Position numbers and translations under genes: made by a program
The notes under the pieces: model-generated
What the model saw: only the letters and a program-made list of their open reading frames with translations
The model's database searches: none
Told to the model about the DNA's origin: nothing
Shown: in pieces, positions 1 through 13,618 of the stretch
Layout: the number at the start of each line of letters is the position of its first letter
Position numbering within the stretch: position 1 is the stretch's first letter
Assembly (NCBI GenBank): GCA_910591455.2
Contig: OU342820.1
Coordinates: 18,026,345 to 18,090,344 of the forward strand
From: Pholis gunnellus
Lineage: Eukaryota; Chordata; Actinopteri; Perciformes; Pholidae
DNA: 64,000 nt
Direction of reading: 5' to 3'

Positions 1-99
1 ATGCAACCTAGTGTTGAAACAAACTGCTCTGTCATGTGAACATATACGTATGTAGGTGTATAGCTCGAGGATGTGTGCTGCTGATGTCACAGTACTTAC

Positions 100-3000
100 G
101 GAGACTGTTAACTGTGACTCTGGTCTGTATGTTCTCATAGTGCTGGCCAAGTCCAATGTCGTCCGTATGTTCCGAGGCAGGATGGCGGATAACATGTGCA
201 AGAGCTCTGGAAAGATGAGGAACAATCTCAGACAAGACATTTTTCAGTAAATAACAAGTGCAGATTCTGTGCAGGCCAGCAGTGCACCCCGGCTTTCACA
301 GTTCTCCTAAATCACAAAGTAAAGTGATTGTCTGGGTTCTCCGAAATAAGCCATATGACAGTTCCAAAAACATTTTTCCAGCCATATCTTAGCCATATAA
401 GTTTACAGAGGTTATGTACTTTGTTAAGGTTGAGGGAAGAAAACAGGAGGCAGGAACACAAACTGCTGGCTCTGGTGTCAAAGTCACCAGAATGGGTTAA
501 AATTGAAGCAGCAGAGGCTGAGATATTCTGACCTTTAGTCCTTAGCAGTGTTGGAAATTAGCTTTTTCTTCCACTAGCCACTTTTGTGTGACGTTTCTCT
601 TTCACAAATCTTTCATAAAAAAAATGATTAATCTAATATATATTCACTTAAGATTATCCATTTTTAATGATCTCTCCCTTACACCACACACACACACACA
701 CATACACTCCCTCACTCTCAGACAATAAACTACACACTGTATGCACCATTTAAGTTGGTTTGCAAATAAAATCCACTAATAAGAATCTTATACTGATTGG
801 TTGAGTAGAGACGTAGCCTAATTTTATGTTTCGCAACTGCGACAATTAAATCGTTTGTTAAATGCCACCTTTGTTTACCCACCAATGGGGCTGGTATCCA
901 ATGGATCCTACATTTCCCATCATGCAACTCAATAGCATCTTTCTTAAGACCCTCTCTGCCGACTTCATGCTTCACATCTCAACTTCTTAACGCTGGTTTT
1001 CTGTTTAAATAATTAAACAAATTATTCCAAATATAGCAGTATTCCAAATTTAATACGGGCATATTCTGTTTTGATATTCCGTATGTTGCACTTTTCGATT
1101 AAGACGTGTGATATGCCGATGTTAGCGTTTTAGGAGCATTCTTTGGACATGTATACAGCGCATTCGGAATGTGCGTCTCAATTGGGGTTTTTACTTCAGT
1201 TTGTGACACATGGCATCTTACCTGTTTACAGTCAGCTCTGTGCGTTGTCAGAAAGAAAAACACACCTACTTTTAAGCATTATGAAAGACTTGGTTATCAA
1301 CAGGTTTTTGGATATTGTAACGCCGACCTTTTCAAGAACGTGGGTGAAGGAGTGAAAGAGAAAGGACTGTATTCCCATTGTCAAACATGCATGTAAACAG
1401 GAATATTAGTGGACTATTCATTTTTATTAGCCATGTAAACAGCTTAGTAGAATATTGTATGTATGCAAAAGTAATCAGTGATGTCAGAGTGTACCGAAGC
1501 TAACCCAGAGTACACTTCTATAGTGGACTGCAGAAAGGTGAGCACTTTAACCACTCAGCCAAAACAATGCTTTCAAGGAGCAATATACGACATTCTGAGC
1601 ATTGATAGAGGAGCAAACAACTATTCACTATGTAGAGATATAGTGGAGTAATGTCTACCTGAGCAGAGTAAGAAGTCACTCTCCCTCTGTGTGTTGTAAT
1701 TCTAGCTTCTCCTTACTATGTTGACATAGCCGGGCTGACTGCGCATGCTTTTAGTTCATGTTCATGCATTTGATTGTGCCCCATGCTGGCTAGCTCACGG
1801 CCGCTGCTCTGCACTGCGCTCATGCAGCGGTTACATCTGATAACGACATTCCGACCGACAGCGTCGTAGTGGAGGCGTAGCACCCACCCTCAGGTAAACA
1901 CCGTTAGCTCTGTCAGCACGTTTGCTGTAGTTTGTACTGTCGCCGGCTCAGACGTCGTCATGTTGAGAGCCGTTACGAGACAATCAAAATGCCTCCAATC
2001 TCATATTTTGCACCTTTTAAGCTTTTCTTTCAAGTCACAGAGAAAAGTCATGTTTTTATTATCGTCACCTGGATTGTAATTTTGTAAAATATATCAAAAA
2101 CTATTTAGGAGCTCACTATGTTAGTGATTGAACTGCACAGAACATGTTAAGGTTATATGCTGTATTTGTACCAGGACTGAAGTTGATTATCATATTTTCA
2201 CAGTGTACAACTATGTTCAGTGCCTGTTTACTTCAAAAGCGTTTGTAGCTTATAAGATCAGTCCCGTCCAGGTAATAAACTTTTTCAAGTAACATCATCT
2301 AAAAAACTCTACACTCCTTCGAATTCCACCTCATCTAAATGACAGTGCACAGGTCAACTTGTTATGGCGCAGTGTCTTAAATGTGCATTTGTTGCATGCA
2401 AAAGATGGAAACTATAGCCAGGACTGCTACAGACTACTCTTTAACAGGACAACAATGAATGCAGTGTTTTCTCAGTGCAGACATGTTCTAGCAGTCTCTT
2501 GAGTAGACTGCAAGAAAAAGATTGTACAAATAAACACACACACACACAAACTATCTGCAAGTGTTTGATGCTCACAGCCATGCCTGCAATCAATCAACAT
2601 TTTTACACGTATTAAAAACACAAAAGTCAGCACACATGCCTTTATAACAAACGGTAGCTGCACGTTTTGCAAATAATTAACAATACATTACATAATTGGA
2701 TTTGCAAAAAAATATGTTTTTACCAAAACGGTACATTACAGCTGTCCTTGTGCTTGGTGTCAATTGTAACATAGTAAAAAAAAAATAAACATATTTCTTG
2801 ACAAACCCAAACTAGAGTGTATTTATTTTAGTGTTAACCATCCTTTACTTTCTGAGTTATAGTTGGACAAAAACACTGCTTTAACTAGAGCAGGCACAAA
2901 TGTACCATTGTAAATTAGAGGCCAAGGACAATGTAATGCATACCAAAAACACGCTTTTGTCAGTAACACTGTCAAAATTGTGCTTATGACTTACTGGCTG

Positions 3001-3767
3001 AGAGACATAAAACTGATTCAAATGATGTTGAGCTGAACTGCAGAAGGCTACAACAGCTGAATCCATTTTTCTAAAATCCCAGGTGGATATGACTTTTAGT
3101 GTGTTACACGGTTTTATTTACAAAACTACTTGTTGCACACATAAGCGAGTTAATACGTGGTAGGGCCCAGTAACACATAACAGATCAGCTCTAAGATGTT
3201 TTCACAGATCAAATCAGCGTAATGACGGGACAAATAACGAACATTGTGGATGACCTACCTTGACATATTTTCTCGGTGCGGACGGTGCGTCTTTTCCAAA
3301 CCTAGCTTGGTGAAAATTCCTATCAGTGCCATTATGGCCACGACCCCGCATATCACGTACACAATGAGGTTAGTTTTATCCTTCGCGGTGTCCAGCGACA
3401 CGTCCACTTTCGGCGGGGGTCTTCCTGTCATCATCCACGGCGGGGTGTCGTAGTTCTTACAGTTGGTCTGGTCCAGTCGGGAGCTTTTAAACTCGCAGCA
3501 GAACCTGAAGCCACAGGTGCCGCAGCAGTACAGGTAGCTGCCCGTCCTACACACGAACGGCGGATCCCACTGGCCCATCACGTCGTAGTAGCCGCGGCAC
3601 TTGTCCTCCGCATGCGGGCTCTCCGTGACCCGGCTCTCCCCTTCCTTTGAGTCGTTAAACCCGGTCACCAGCATGAATTCGTCGACGGTTTGACCCGGCT
3701 CGCCCTCCGCGTTGCACACCATAATTTTCACTAGAAAGTACCCGAGCAGCAGCTCAGTGCCCCGCAT
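100..3767 (-). CDS. shisa9: Shisa family member 9 (CKAMP44-like), 5' part; exons 1-2
   Basis: Two coding exons are visible: exon 1 at 3767-3259 and exon 2 at 206-100. Exon 1 ends in AG|GTAGGT and exon 2 follows a CTTTCCAG acceptor and ends in C|GTAAGT; the phases join. Exon 1 encodes a short signal peptide (MRGTELLLGYFLVKIMVCNA), then the Shisa cysteine domain around residues 57-105 (CRGYYDVMGQWDPPF, then YCCGTCGFRFCCEF) and a transmembrane helix near residues 130-150 (VIYVICGVV-type segment, read as LIVYVICGVVAIMALIGIF). Exon 2 carries the SRALA...QHYENIQTR cytoplasmic segment typical of SHISA9. In mammals the protein is a single-pass AMPA-receptor auxiliary subunit at synapses. The start is the first ATG before the signal peptide, in GC-rich DNA. 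The C-terminal exons, including the PDZ-binding tail, lie left of position 1. Teleosts can carry a and b copies; I cannot tell which this is. Assignment to shisa9 rather than shisa6/7 rests on exon 2 and on mrtfb as neighbour. Confidence 0.9.
207..3258 (-). other. shisa9 intron 1
   Basis: This is a 3.05-kb intron between shisa9 exons 2 and 1. It contains a short CA tract near 684-702 and AT-rich DNA. A CpG-richer stretch at about 1780-1960 looks like a piece of a dispersed element but has no ORF I recognise. No coding exon is visible; the small ORFs here are in repeat-like sequence. Confidence 0.6.
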
Positions 3768-6604
3768 CGTTGCTCACTTTGTACCCCGCTCTTGACGCCC
3801 TGAGAAGCCCTCACAAGCTCGGACGCATCTTCCGAAGAGACGAGACACTGCCATGCGTAAATATATTTAGGCTGATTCCAACTTCCATGCGTAAAAGCAC
3901 AGTGCGCTCCTGTACTTTGATCTCCTTGGGGGAAAAAACGGTTATTGTGCAAATGTATATTGGGCTTTTTCCAAAGGACAGTCTACTGTAGTAAATAAGT
4001 GGAGAGGGGTAGCATCACTGAAGAGTTGCGTGCACCTGTCTGTACTGGAGGGTGTCAGACACCTCTGAGGCTGCTTCTCTCTACAGAGTCGGTCACAGAT
4101 ACGCACACACACGCACACAAAGAGAGAGAGAGATTATTAGAGAAAGGAGATGCAAAGCAGAAGAGACCCCAATGAGTGAGTGAATCAGGGGGGGGGGGGG
4201 CAATGAGAGATAGCTTTGTGCAATAGATCTATTACAAGACCGCTTTTATTGTGTCTTACAATTGTAATCATCATTGATCCAAAACACCCCAATAACAAAA
4301 TTCAAAACACAGCATTTACATGAGTAGAGAAGTATACAAAACACAAAAGTGACTCTGCCCATCTGTTTGAATAGCTCTGTAATTAATGTGCTTAAGAGTT
4401 ACTGACTGAGGTTTTGAAAGAAGTCGATTTTGGCTGTATTCATTAATTGCAGAATGGCACACATAACAAGGCATTGATCTACTCTCTTACATCTTTCAGA
4501 ATATTCTGTGTTTGGACACCTGTTTGGCTTGAGAAAAGTGATGATGATGATGTCTGTCCATCTGAATGTCCATCTTTGGTTCATAGAAAAAAAGGATCAC
4601 AACAGCTCTTTGCCACATTATAATTCTTGGTTTTAAGATGACTATCCTTTCTGATGACTTTTCTTTCCCCCTGCTCTTTCATCTTGCAGCAACACTTTGG
4701 TTCTTGATCAATGAGTCAGAAATTAGGAAGGATAGTGATTTTACATTTATTGCCATATAGCATCATATCTTAACTGTTTCTAACAAAACGAGGAACAGAT
4801 ATCACTTACACTTTCTAGAAGTCAATATAATGAGAATATGCTGAAGTATAACAGTATTAATTCAAGCGTTAGCCCTTCTAGCCTCTGTTATTATCACCTC
4901 TCCCACACAATATGATGTACAATATGACAAGTGATATCTAAGCTAACTCCCATCAAGGATACAGTTCTGCAGAGGATTCATCTTTGCAATTCATTAGAAG
5001 GATCTAATCAAATACATAGTACAGAACATAAGCACAAAAGGATAAAATAATGATACTATGTGCACACAAGTTATGACAATTCATTATAGCCACTGCATGG
5101 TGTTCAAAAACCTGTGTTAGTTAAGCTTAATTTAAATGAACTCTCAACCTGGTTTGTATACATGACTCATACACCAACTGGTGCACTACTCACAGGCCTT
5201 GACTCTTGTTGTTTTAGAAATGAAAATAAGCCCTGAATATTATTACAGCTAGTAAGATTTATTTATGTAATCATTATGCTCTGGATCAGAGTTTGATTAA
5301 CCTTACAGTTGTCTTGTCAAATTTACTGTAATCTTATGCAGAGCACTTTATTCCAATGTTCATTTCATCAGACCGTGCATGTTTCAACCATGCACCTTCA
5401 GCTATTAATTACTGACCGTTTACAAACAGTAACAGATGATGAAGGGGCCTTGACAAGCAAGGATCTAGCTATTTATTTTTAGAGAACCCTTTTTATCTAA
5501 AATTAGGATTGGTGGAAGGAGGCTCACCATCTGCCACTTGAGAAATCTCGCTCTTTTTTATTTTTGTTTGATGTTGAATCGTCTTGGCCATGGGAGGCTA
5601 CTGTTATTTACAATCGTCAGGGGAGGTTTTGCTTGTCTTGTCTTTGTGCTTCTTTAAAGTTCACTATAAATAATTTGCAAAACTTTCAAGGAAGAAACTT
5701 CAGAGTTCCCGTTAAAGTCAAAACAATACAGCTTAGGACCAGGTCAAATCCAGGTGATGACATTTCATCTCAATGATCAATTGTAAAATATAGTTGATAG
5801 CTGCCAAATACAAGAAACACATTATAGTTTGGTTGCTGTTTATGTCCTCCACCAGTTGGTATTCTAGCTGTGGGGTTGCTCAGTGTCATTGACACCCTCT
5901 GAAACATTGTTGATGAGTCACTGTGTTCATGAATCATACAGTGAAGTTAACAAAACCTTTATTCTTTGCAGCTTTATCATGTAGAGTGTTTTCACACCTT
6001 GCACAAAAACACTTGAAAAGTAGTCCCAAATATGTTTTATCTTATTTTCAACTCCGCCTTTGAATATAATCCAAGATTTAGGCCTACTATATGAATACAA
6101 TCTAATACGATCATGCTTATTATTATGCCTTAATTGGTTATATTTTTGCCCTGAAAAGGTCTCTTTCGTTATTCCTGTTGTTTTTGTGCATGAGCCACCA
6201 AGATTTAAAATTTCACAATATATCTGATTAAGTAATGAAAAAAATAAAAAAATGAGATGATGCACAATTAAAACTTACAGCAGTAAGTCTTGTGTTGGGG
6301 TCTTGTTTTTGAAACCAGAACAGGTGACATATATTCACAGGACAACTTTGAGACTACAGTAATCACATGTGCACGCATGAATTTCAACAGTTTGTGCTTC
6401 TGGGCTACTGCATAACTCTCCCTGAAAATTGAGTGGCGCAAGTGAATCCAAGCCATGCTTTGGGTGGGAGCAGGTGGGAAGGCGAAAGGGTTGTAATTCT
6501 GCTCAGACGGAGAGTGTCTGATTAAATCCGCACAGTGTGGATTTTGAATGTAATCCCTCTCTGTTAAAATTTGAGCAATGCAAATAGTAAATGGACTGTA
6601 CTTG
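3768..6604. other. shisa9 5' flank and intergenic DNA
   Basis: Immediately right of the shisa9 start (3768-4100) lies its probable 5' UTR and promoter, but I see no clear TATA or CCAAT box. Simple sequence follows: alternating CA and GA near 4100-4135 and a run of 13 G at 4188-4200. From 4200 to 6604 the DNA is AT-rich and I see no gene; the longest ORFs are about 110 codons with no family resemblance. Confidence 0.5.
4188..4200. repeat. G13 homopolymer
   Basis: Thirteen consecutive G lie about 420 bp upstream of the shisa9 ATG. On the shisa9 strand this is C13. The length is prone to sequencing and assembly error. Confidence 0.9.
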
Positions 6605-6783
6605 TCTCGCGCTTTTCTAGTTATCCGACGACTCAAAGCACTTTAACATTAAATATTATATAAAATATGTCATTTGGGGTTCAGTATCTTGCCCAAGGAC
6701 ACTTTGACATGTAGACTGCAGGGAAAAACCACCAACCTTCTGATTAGTGGATGGCGCTCTACCTCCCGAGCCACAGGGCCACA
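6605..6783 (-). repeat. tRNA-derived SINE, minus orientation
   Basis: Read on the minus strand it starts with a tRNA-like head (GTGGCTCGGGAGGTAGAGC, box A-like). A box B-like GGTTGGTGGTTTTTCCC follows, then the conserved body AAAGTGTCCTTGGGCAAGAT. This matches the common fish SINE whose plus-strand text reads CTTGCCCAAGGACACTTTG. It is diverged and probably inactive. Confidence 0.75.
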
Positions 6784-8100
6784 TTTAGGTACATAGATGT
6801 ATACATTTGTTTAAGATCGCTAAAGATGAAGCATATTCTCTTGTGTTGTATTCTTAAAGCAGGTGGTGGTGAAGCTCCTTGATTATACTTTCAGTTATAT
6901 ATGGAGTCAAAGATCTGGTCAATTAGATTATGGTCCAGTGAAAACTGTAAAAGAAATGCACGGTGAATCAAATCAACATTTACACCCAGTGTCAACAGCA
7001 ATGTGACAATATACTAAATTGGTTTTGATGCTGCCTCTTAAAAATGGACTTAACTTAAACTTTTTTGTGACACAGGTTTTGTTCCACTCTTGAATATCTC
7101 CTGATAGATCTGTTCTGTGTCTCCTTGTGTTCTTTTTATAAGTCCAGTCTAGTCAAATACTGCTGTGCTCATTTGAGCTCTATATTTATCCGTTCTTTTT
7201 AAGCAACTGCTTCGTCATGTCATTTTAACATCAGTGTTTTGAACAGGTTGAAGGGAATCATATTTCAAAAGTAAAAATCCACATTAAATACACAGTCCTG
7301 CTATTCAAGAAATAAAGTTATTACGTCTCTCTGTACAGCACTGTGAGGTTTTTAAACATAAATAAAATAAGTAAAACCTCTTCCATCCAATTTTTAGGTA
7401 ACCACCCACATTAATCCTTTAATCTGCGAATATTTCTCCTGGGAAGTCTTTCTGTTAGCCGACTGACCTTTCCCATTCTGAAATATCAACGGTCATTGAT
7501 GAATCATGCTCTGTTATCCCAGGTTTTTAGGAGGACACTTCATGTCAAGTGCTGTTGAGTTATATAAGCTACTTTGCCTTCATTTGGCATAATTTTGTTC
7601 ATCAGATGAAGTATTGCTGTTTCCTAAATCTGTGACGAATTTGATATTTCAGTCATTTTCCTGTGAAAACGACCCATATTTGATGTTTTGCAAGATAATT
7701 GTTTGCAGATAAATTTCTTTTTTTATGAAACCGGTTGTGAAATCAGTATAAAGCATAAGTGTCATTCAGTCTTTATTCATTCGACCCCAGTGTTATGGAG
7801 TTATTGATGCCGGCGTGGCTTGAAGCTTTCTGCTTCAAAGTGAGACACACAAACAAACAGACATAACCTTCTAATTTGACTTTCTCAACTGTGGTTTATT
7901 TTCTTCTCCATATTCTCTTGATACTGAATGAACTGCTTATTGTTCTAATATGAGACATCGTGTATGTGTGTGGGGGGATTAGCGGGAGATAGATACTATT
8001 AAGAATAAAGAGGCAGAATACTTTGTTGTCAAGCCACACAAAAGGTACAATCCTCTTGCACAGGACTGATTGAAACCAGTAGGGTTGATTCTATCAACTT
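6784..8100. other. intergenic, no gene seen
   Basis: AT-rich DNA without a recognisable exon, RNA gene or named repeat. Confidence 0.5.
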
Positions 8101-8159
8101 GATCACATTACTGAAGTCTGCAACCAGCAGAGACTCCAGACTCTGCCCAGCCAAGAAAT

Positions 8160-8410
8160 AATCATCTGTAAAACTACACTGGTACGGATTAAACAAACAA
8201 GATATAATATGTTAATTAGTTAGCTGTAGAAGTGCTTGATGGAGAATTTTGTTGCCTTCGGGCAGAGCCAGGCTAGCCGTTTCCTCCTGTTTCCACTCTT
8301 TATGCTAAGCTAAGTTAACCGACTGCTGGCTTATCAATCTTCTTACGCAACTCTTGGCAAGGAAGTGAACAAATGAGTTCCCCAAAATGTCAAACTATTG
8401 CTTTAAACCG
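8160..8410. repeat. dispersed percomorph repeat (GCCAGGCTAGC / TATGCTAAGCTAA family)
   Basis: The stretch contains the landmarks GGCAGAGCCAGGCTAGC, TTTATGCTAAGCTAAGTTAA and CAACTCTTGGCAAGGAAGTG in the order familiar from a very abundant non-coding repeat of spiny-rayed fish. A fragment of the same family recurs at 12816-12895. It has no coding capacity. Confidence 0.65.
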
Positions 8411-8949
8411 TAACAGTGTGGGGCTCTATACTGAACTAATCAAAATAAATGGTAATTAGTTCACAGGCAGATACAGGCTCCAGACGTAATTTACTGCTAT
8501 AAAGCACATAAACACTGTTTATCCCGAGTTCACCTGCAAACTTTCAGCTGCATGGTAATAGTTAGAGGAAAACATCTGAAGGTCTACCTTGATCATTGAG
8601 GTGCTATGACATCTGGAGAAAAATCCCTGGATGTGTGTATTACACCAAGTTCATAATCATAATTCATATATAATATAATTTGTATTCAATATTTTCTTAT
8701 TCATCTACCTAATGATTACACACTTTTTCTGATGACAAAATGTGCGTAATCTGGAAAATACAGAAGGTGCCCTTTAAAAAACATTTATGCACATTGTGTC
8801 TCTGAATTGAGTTGTGTTTTTAATCCTACTTTAACTTTTAGTGTAATTCATGAAACTATTCAGAGACGCTTGTAAAGTATGGACCCAGGCCTTCATCCTC
8901 CCTCCTCAGCAAGTCATACTAGGTCAATAGGCTGTAAGAGTAGGCCATG
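8411..8949. other. intergenic, no gene seen
   Basis: AT-rich DNA with no feature I can support. Confidence 0.5.
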
Positions 8950-9690
8950 GTGAATGGCCAGTGTGTTTGTGCTTGTTACAGCAGACACTAGGGTATCACA
9001 CCCAAACTGTTCTGTCTAAACACCATAAGGTGCAGCTGACCGCACCAACATATTCTCACCTCAATGCGTTAAATAGCGCAGCTTGGTCAGTGCTCCTCAG
9101 CTTCAAACTACGACACTCTACCTCTCTAGTATCAGTTTATGGTTAGTCAACAAAATACACTGATTACATGCATAGTGGCTTTTAAAAAACAACTTGCATC
9201 TTCACACTTAAGCTTAGGTTTAGGCAACAAAACCACTTAGAGCCTGGTTGACGTTAACTTGACCAACGACTGACGTGACTAGCAAGTGACAAATGAGTCT
9301 CGTTGCTAGCGACTCACGTGGATCACGGGACTAATGACACTAACAACGCAAGTGACTAACGATACTAACGGTTCATGTGAGTCACGTGACTAACGACTCT
9401 CGTGACAAAATGTCCCCGTTTACTTTTAGTTTGGCACGGGACATGAACAGCGGTCTAAAGTCTTGTTTGTTTGACCCATCCACCTTCCTGTCTTCCTGCC
9501 AACCCTGCATCAGTCTATGTTGTGCTTTATACGACGTCAGTTGCTCTGAGCGTGTAATAAGGACGTGAGTGTGTTTACGATGGAGTTAGTTAAAACCTGA
9601 TGCGTCGCATTCACACGGGTGCCTCCATTATGATGTCAGACATCGAGGAGCACTGACCAAGCTGCGCTTTTTGATACATTGGAAGTGAGA
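8950..9690. repeat. composite dispersed repeat with a TGACTAACGA-type array
   Basis: The block starts with TTTAGGCAACAAAACCACTT-type sequence near 9216. It continues into a degenerate array of TGACTAACGACTC-like units (about 9250-9410) and ends with a unique-looking tail (CCTGCCAACCCTGCATCAGT) that I recognise as part of a repeated fish element. The array holds a perfect GTCACGTGAC palindrome at 9381-9390. No transposase or reverse transcriptase is visible. Confidence 0.5.
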
Positions 9691-12600
9691 ACAAGTTGGA
9701 CAGAATTCCAAACCTTTGTATGAGATATAAAGAGTTTGTTATATCTCCAAATCAACCTTTAAAACCAGACCAGAGTTTCTCACCATTTGACCGATTGCAA
9801 TCATGTTGGATGACAGTAAATGGTTGGCTTGTACGATAGAGTGACGTACTTTTACATGATTATAGATAGCTGACAACTGTGGGACTAAAATTGGTGAGAT
9901 ATGCAACACCTCAAACGCATCAAGCTGAACCTTTAACAAATTTGTAGTCCAAGTAGGCCAGTCGTGGTAACTGTTCGTCCGTGTTCAATCGATGCTTCCC
10001 TTTGTCTACTTATTCATTTTCCACACAATCGAGAGACTGAGGAGTGCAGAGAAATGTTGTCATGGTTACAGAAAAAATAGCCAGGATGACCATGAGTTCC
10101 TCAGAGCTGATAGCACACTGTACTGTGCAAAGTATTTCATGACCCGATGCTACAGCTGCAGGATATTACTTTGAGATTTCCTACAGATGAATGAGCTGCT
10201 GAAGTGAAATGGTAGAATGAGCTTCAAGATCACTTCTCTGTTGTAAACTGGCTTTGTAGTGTTAATACATTTTACTAAGGCCATTAAGAATGCATTTGGC
10301 AAAGCACCATCATTTGATCACTGCTGTCTAAGTGGCCTATTTCCCAAAATCACTTATTTATTTTTGTCTCCTGAATAATGAGTTTAAACTGGCTGAGTAA
10401 AATGCATATTTAATTTTTTATTGTGTAGTCTAAACCGATCCCTAGATGGACTGGCTCACAATGGTCCAAAGCATTGTTTTGATTTAGCACGGATAGTTTC
10501 TGTGGTCGAGACAAACCTTTGAAATTGAGCGTGTAGAATTGGGTGTCTTTTAGAAAAGTCTTCTCAAAGCAGGAAGAAGCTGAATGAAATCTGATTAGTT
10601 TAGGGTTTGAGATGAAGTGAACTTTTGTGTTTAGATGATGCACAGTCTTCATGAGGAAGAGCAACTTTTAAAAACCTTACTCCTAGTGCATGAGGAGCAC
10701 AGAACTTAGTTTTGAAGTATGTATTACGTTGTCATAAACAGATTAGTATTCAAGCTTTCATAATGTTTCAGATGCTGTAATTGGTATATTTTTCTCTGCT
10801 GCTGCATTTCATTGTCACACAAACACTAACATTTTGGTCACACTCTAGGGAGGCCGCTCTGTGTAACAAGAAAATATATTCAATGCAGAAACAGATGAAC
10901 TTAAATGTTCAGTCACTGACATGCAGGCAGAGCCTTCTTTTTCTTCTTTTCTTGTCTGACTGGCCCAAAAAACAGGTAGATTGGCCCACTGTTGTTGTTT
11001 TTTTCTTAAAGTAAGACTGGGCTGATGACTGAAAACTCTAACATGCCCTCACTTGATCTTTGGATGATTGTCTGCTCAGCTGAGCAGTTGTAACCTGCCT
11101 AGTAGAGAGTGGAGATCCCTCTTTAGTGTTTGACAAATATTAGCAAAATAATTGATGATAAAACGCATCAGGAATTGCATTGATTGCACGGACAGGGGAC
11201 TTCCTCATTAGACGGGCTACTTCGGGAAAACACTGGTGGCAGCAGCTTGACGATTGCTCAGTAAGCATTAAAAAGTCCACTGAAAGCGCTGTGTTTTCCA
11301 TATATGCCACACAGCCGTTTGAGAGCTTAATGCAGTGGTTCCCAAAGCTTTTCAGCCTAGACAGATTTTCTGTCCCTGTCCAGTCCTGCCTGCCGGTATG
11401 TCTGCTTATTATTCTGACAACAACGAGTAAGGCTTCATAATATCTGATTCCTCTATAGCTGGAAATAGCCACCGGAAAGACTTCAAACTCTTTCTGAGTC
11501 TAAAGAGAATGTGAGGAGAAACTTGCTATTTTAGAAACATGTTTCTTCTCTTCATTTACTTACTGTTTTGTCTGTAGTATTTCTGCTATTGTGGTCAAGT
11601 CTCTCTTAGAAAAGACTGATTCATACTAAAAATAACAGTGAGCTGTGCAGATCATGTCTATGTTTTCTTTTAAACCTTTAACAAAGAATACTATAACAAC
11701 AATTGAATCTAATTTGTTATGCAGTTTGCTAATTGTGAATGTCTTATTGTGGCATTGATGCATAAATAAACCAAATAATTGTGCATAATTCAAATCTAGC
11801 TAGAAGCACAACTCTAACCTCTAAGGTTAGAACTACTTGAATGTACTTTTATATTTCAGTGCAAAAAATAAAAGAAATGAACTTACAATACATGCAATAT
11901 ATGATGTATGAAGCACCAGGATCAAGCATAAACTGGTGGACCCAAATGTGTGAAATGGAAAATACTGGACATACTGTAACAAAAGCAATTAAACATAAAT
12001 AATGAGGATGCTTCCATTTATCAAAGACAAGAGAAATGAAAATAATAATATAATACATGCAAATTTAAACAAGACTTATTCGATTGTTGTGGGAAATCCG
12101 ACCTGTTCTGATCTAAAGATTCCTTTAAAGGGCTACTGTTCAAACAGGGTAGCTGATGAATTACAAACACCTGGGGAGTAAGATGGATTATAGACAAAAA
12201 GAACAACAACAACATGGTATGTAACTACATAATTCTATTAGTCCTCCTCTTCTTCTCGCAAACAAGATTCAACAGCTACCCAGCATTTGTCTGTTGGAAG
12301 TCAGGTCATCCTGCTCTACAGAGAGCAGTGGAAGCAGTGATGCCTGGCAGTAGATACTCAACAGCCCATTCAGGACCCCATGAGAGGCTCCTTTCATTTC
12401 CCCCAGTCAGCTGCGGAGCAACAGGGGGGTGGCTGCCTCACTCCCAAGTTGGCCACCTTCGTGCCAGTCTAGTGGAATGCCAGGCTCATTATAGCGGGAT
12501 GAGAGTTCATTTCTCCTCTAACTATGTGAGCTTCACAGGGGATAATGAGCCTCCTGACCACTGGGAGTAAATGCTTGTCTGGCTTCTTCAGTCTGTCTAC

Positions 12601-12815
12601 GTCTAGCAGGGGAGATTCACTTCTTGCTGTTTTTCTCATGCTCTCCTGAATTCCATCATTATACTTAGTGATGCCAATCGACCTGCACATCACACTTAAC
12701 TTGCAAGTTGTATGGCTTTCAAATATGTGTTTATAATATGTCGTATGTGACAAGGTTAATTATATCATATCTTGATTGCATGTTATTCAATAACATCCTA
12801 GTTTGTCTTATTTAA
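9691..12815. other. intergenic, no gene seen
   Basis: About 3.1 kb of AT-rich DNA. ORFs of 110-118 codons occur (11140-11472 minus, 12214-12570 plus) but show no motif, no splice context and no Kozak support. I regard them as chance. Confidence 0.45.
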
Positions 12816-12895
12816 TGGACAGATGTGAGAGTGGTAATAATCTTCTCATCAAACTCTGCCAGACAGTGAATAAGTGTTTCCCGAAAATCACAAAC
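12816..12895. repeat. fragment of the same family as 8160-8410
   Basis: The text GGACAGATGTGAGAGTGG, then TCTTCTCATC and the AGTGAATAAG stretch matches the 3' half of the repeat seen at 8160-8410 as I remember the family. Only about 80 bp remain. Confidence 0.5.
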
Positions 12896-13618
12896 TAAAC
12901 GCTTCGAAATGTACAGGCCAAGAAAGGAAACTCTATTTTTACAGATATTTAAATGTGAGTATTGCACTGCTACTTTTTGTAAAGACCTTTTTTTTTAAAT
13001 ATTTTGTAATTGTATTAGAGCGTACATTACTGGGTCACAGATAATAAGAATGACTGACTTCCATTTCAAGAATCACTGCAGTTGGTGGTTATTTTCAGAT
13101 GTCATTGAGTATTCACCTTGCCTTTCAAAAACACTCTTGCTGCAGGCAATGCATTATGTGTGAGAGACCCAGATATGTGGGTCTGTGGGGGGGCCGTAAT
13201 GCTTTTGGTGCTGGGAACATTAGCTGCTCGGAGGGGGAAAAAAACTGTGGACCTGCCACAGCAGAGATATCCAGAATTGGAATGCCAGTCTTGGCACATA
13301 ACCCAGAAAAAATTGTGACTCAACTGTGGCAATAATGTTTGAATGTCCGTCCAGTCCACTCCCAGGTGAGCTAATCCACAAAATACCATTACTTTGTTTA
13401 CTGAGCTTGTAGTTTCTTTGATTATTTTTAGCGACATTCAAAGCACAAGCGTAAAAAACATTTTGATACGACTAGAAAACAATGTTGCCACAAAAAAACA
13501 GGCACTGTGTTGCTCAAGGGACCGCAACGTTTACGACCCACAATTTCGAGCTGAGTGATAAAAAATTCATATAAAACTTTCATATGAACAATTAAAGCAC
13601 AAAAAATAACGGTTAAAT

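Noticed and set aside
12214..12570. 118-codon plus-strand ORF
   Set aside because: No recognisable family, no conserved motif, and overlapping ORFs on the other strand; nothing supports expression.
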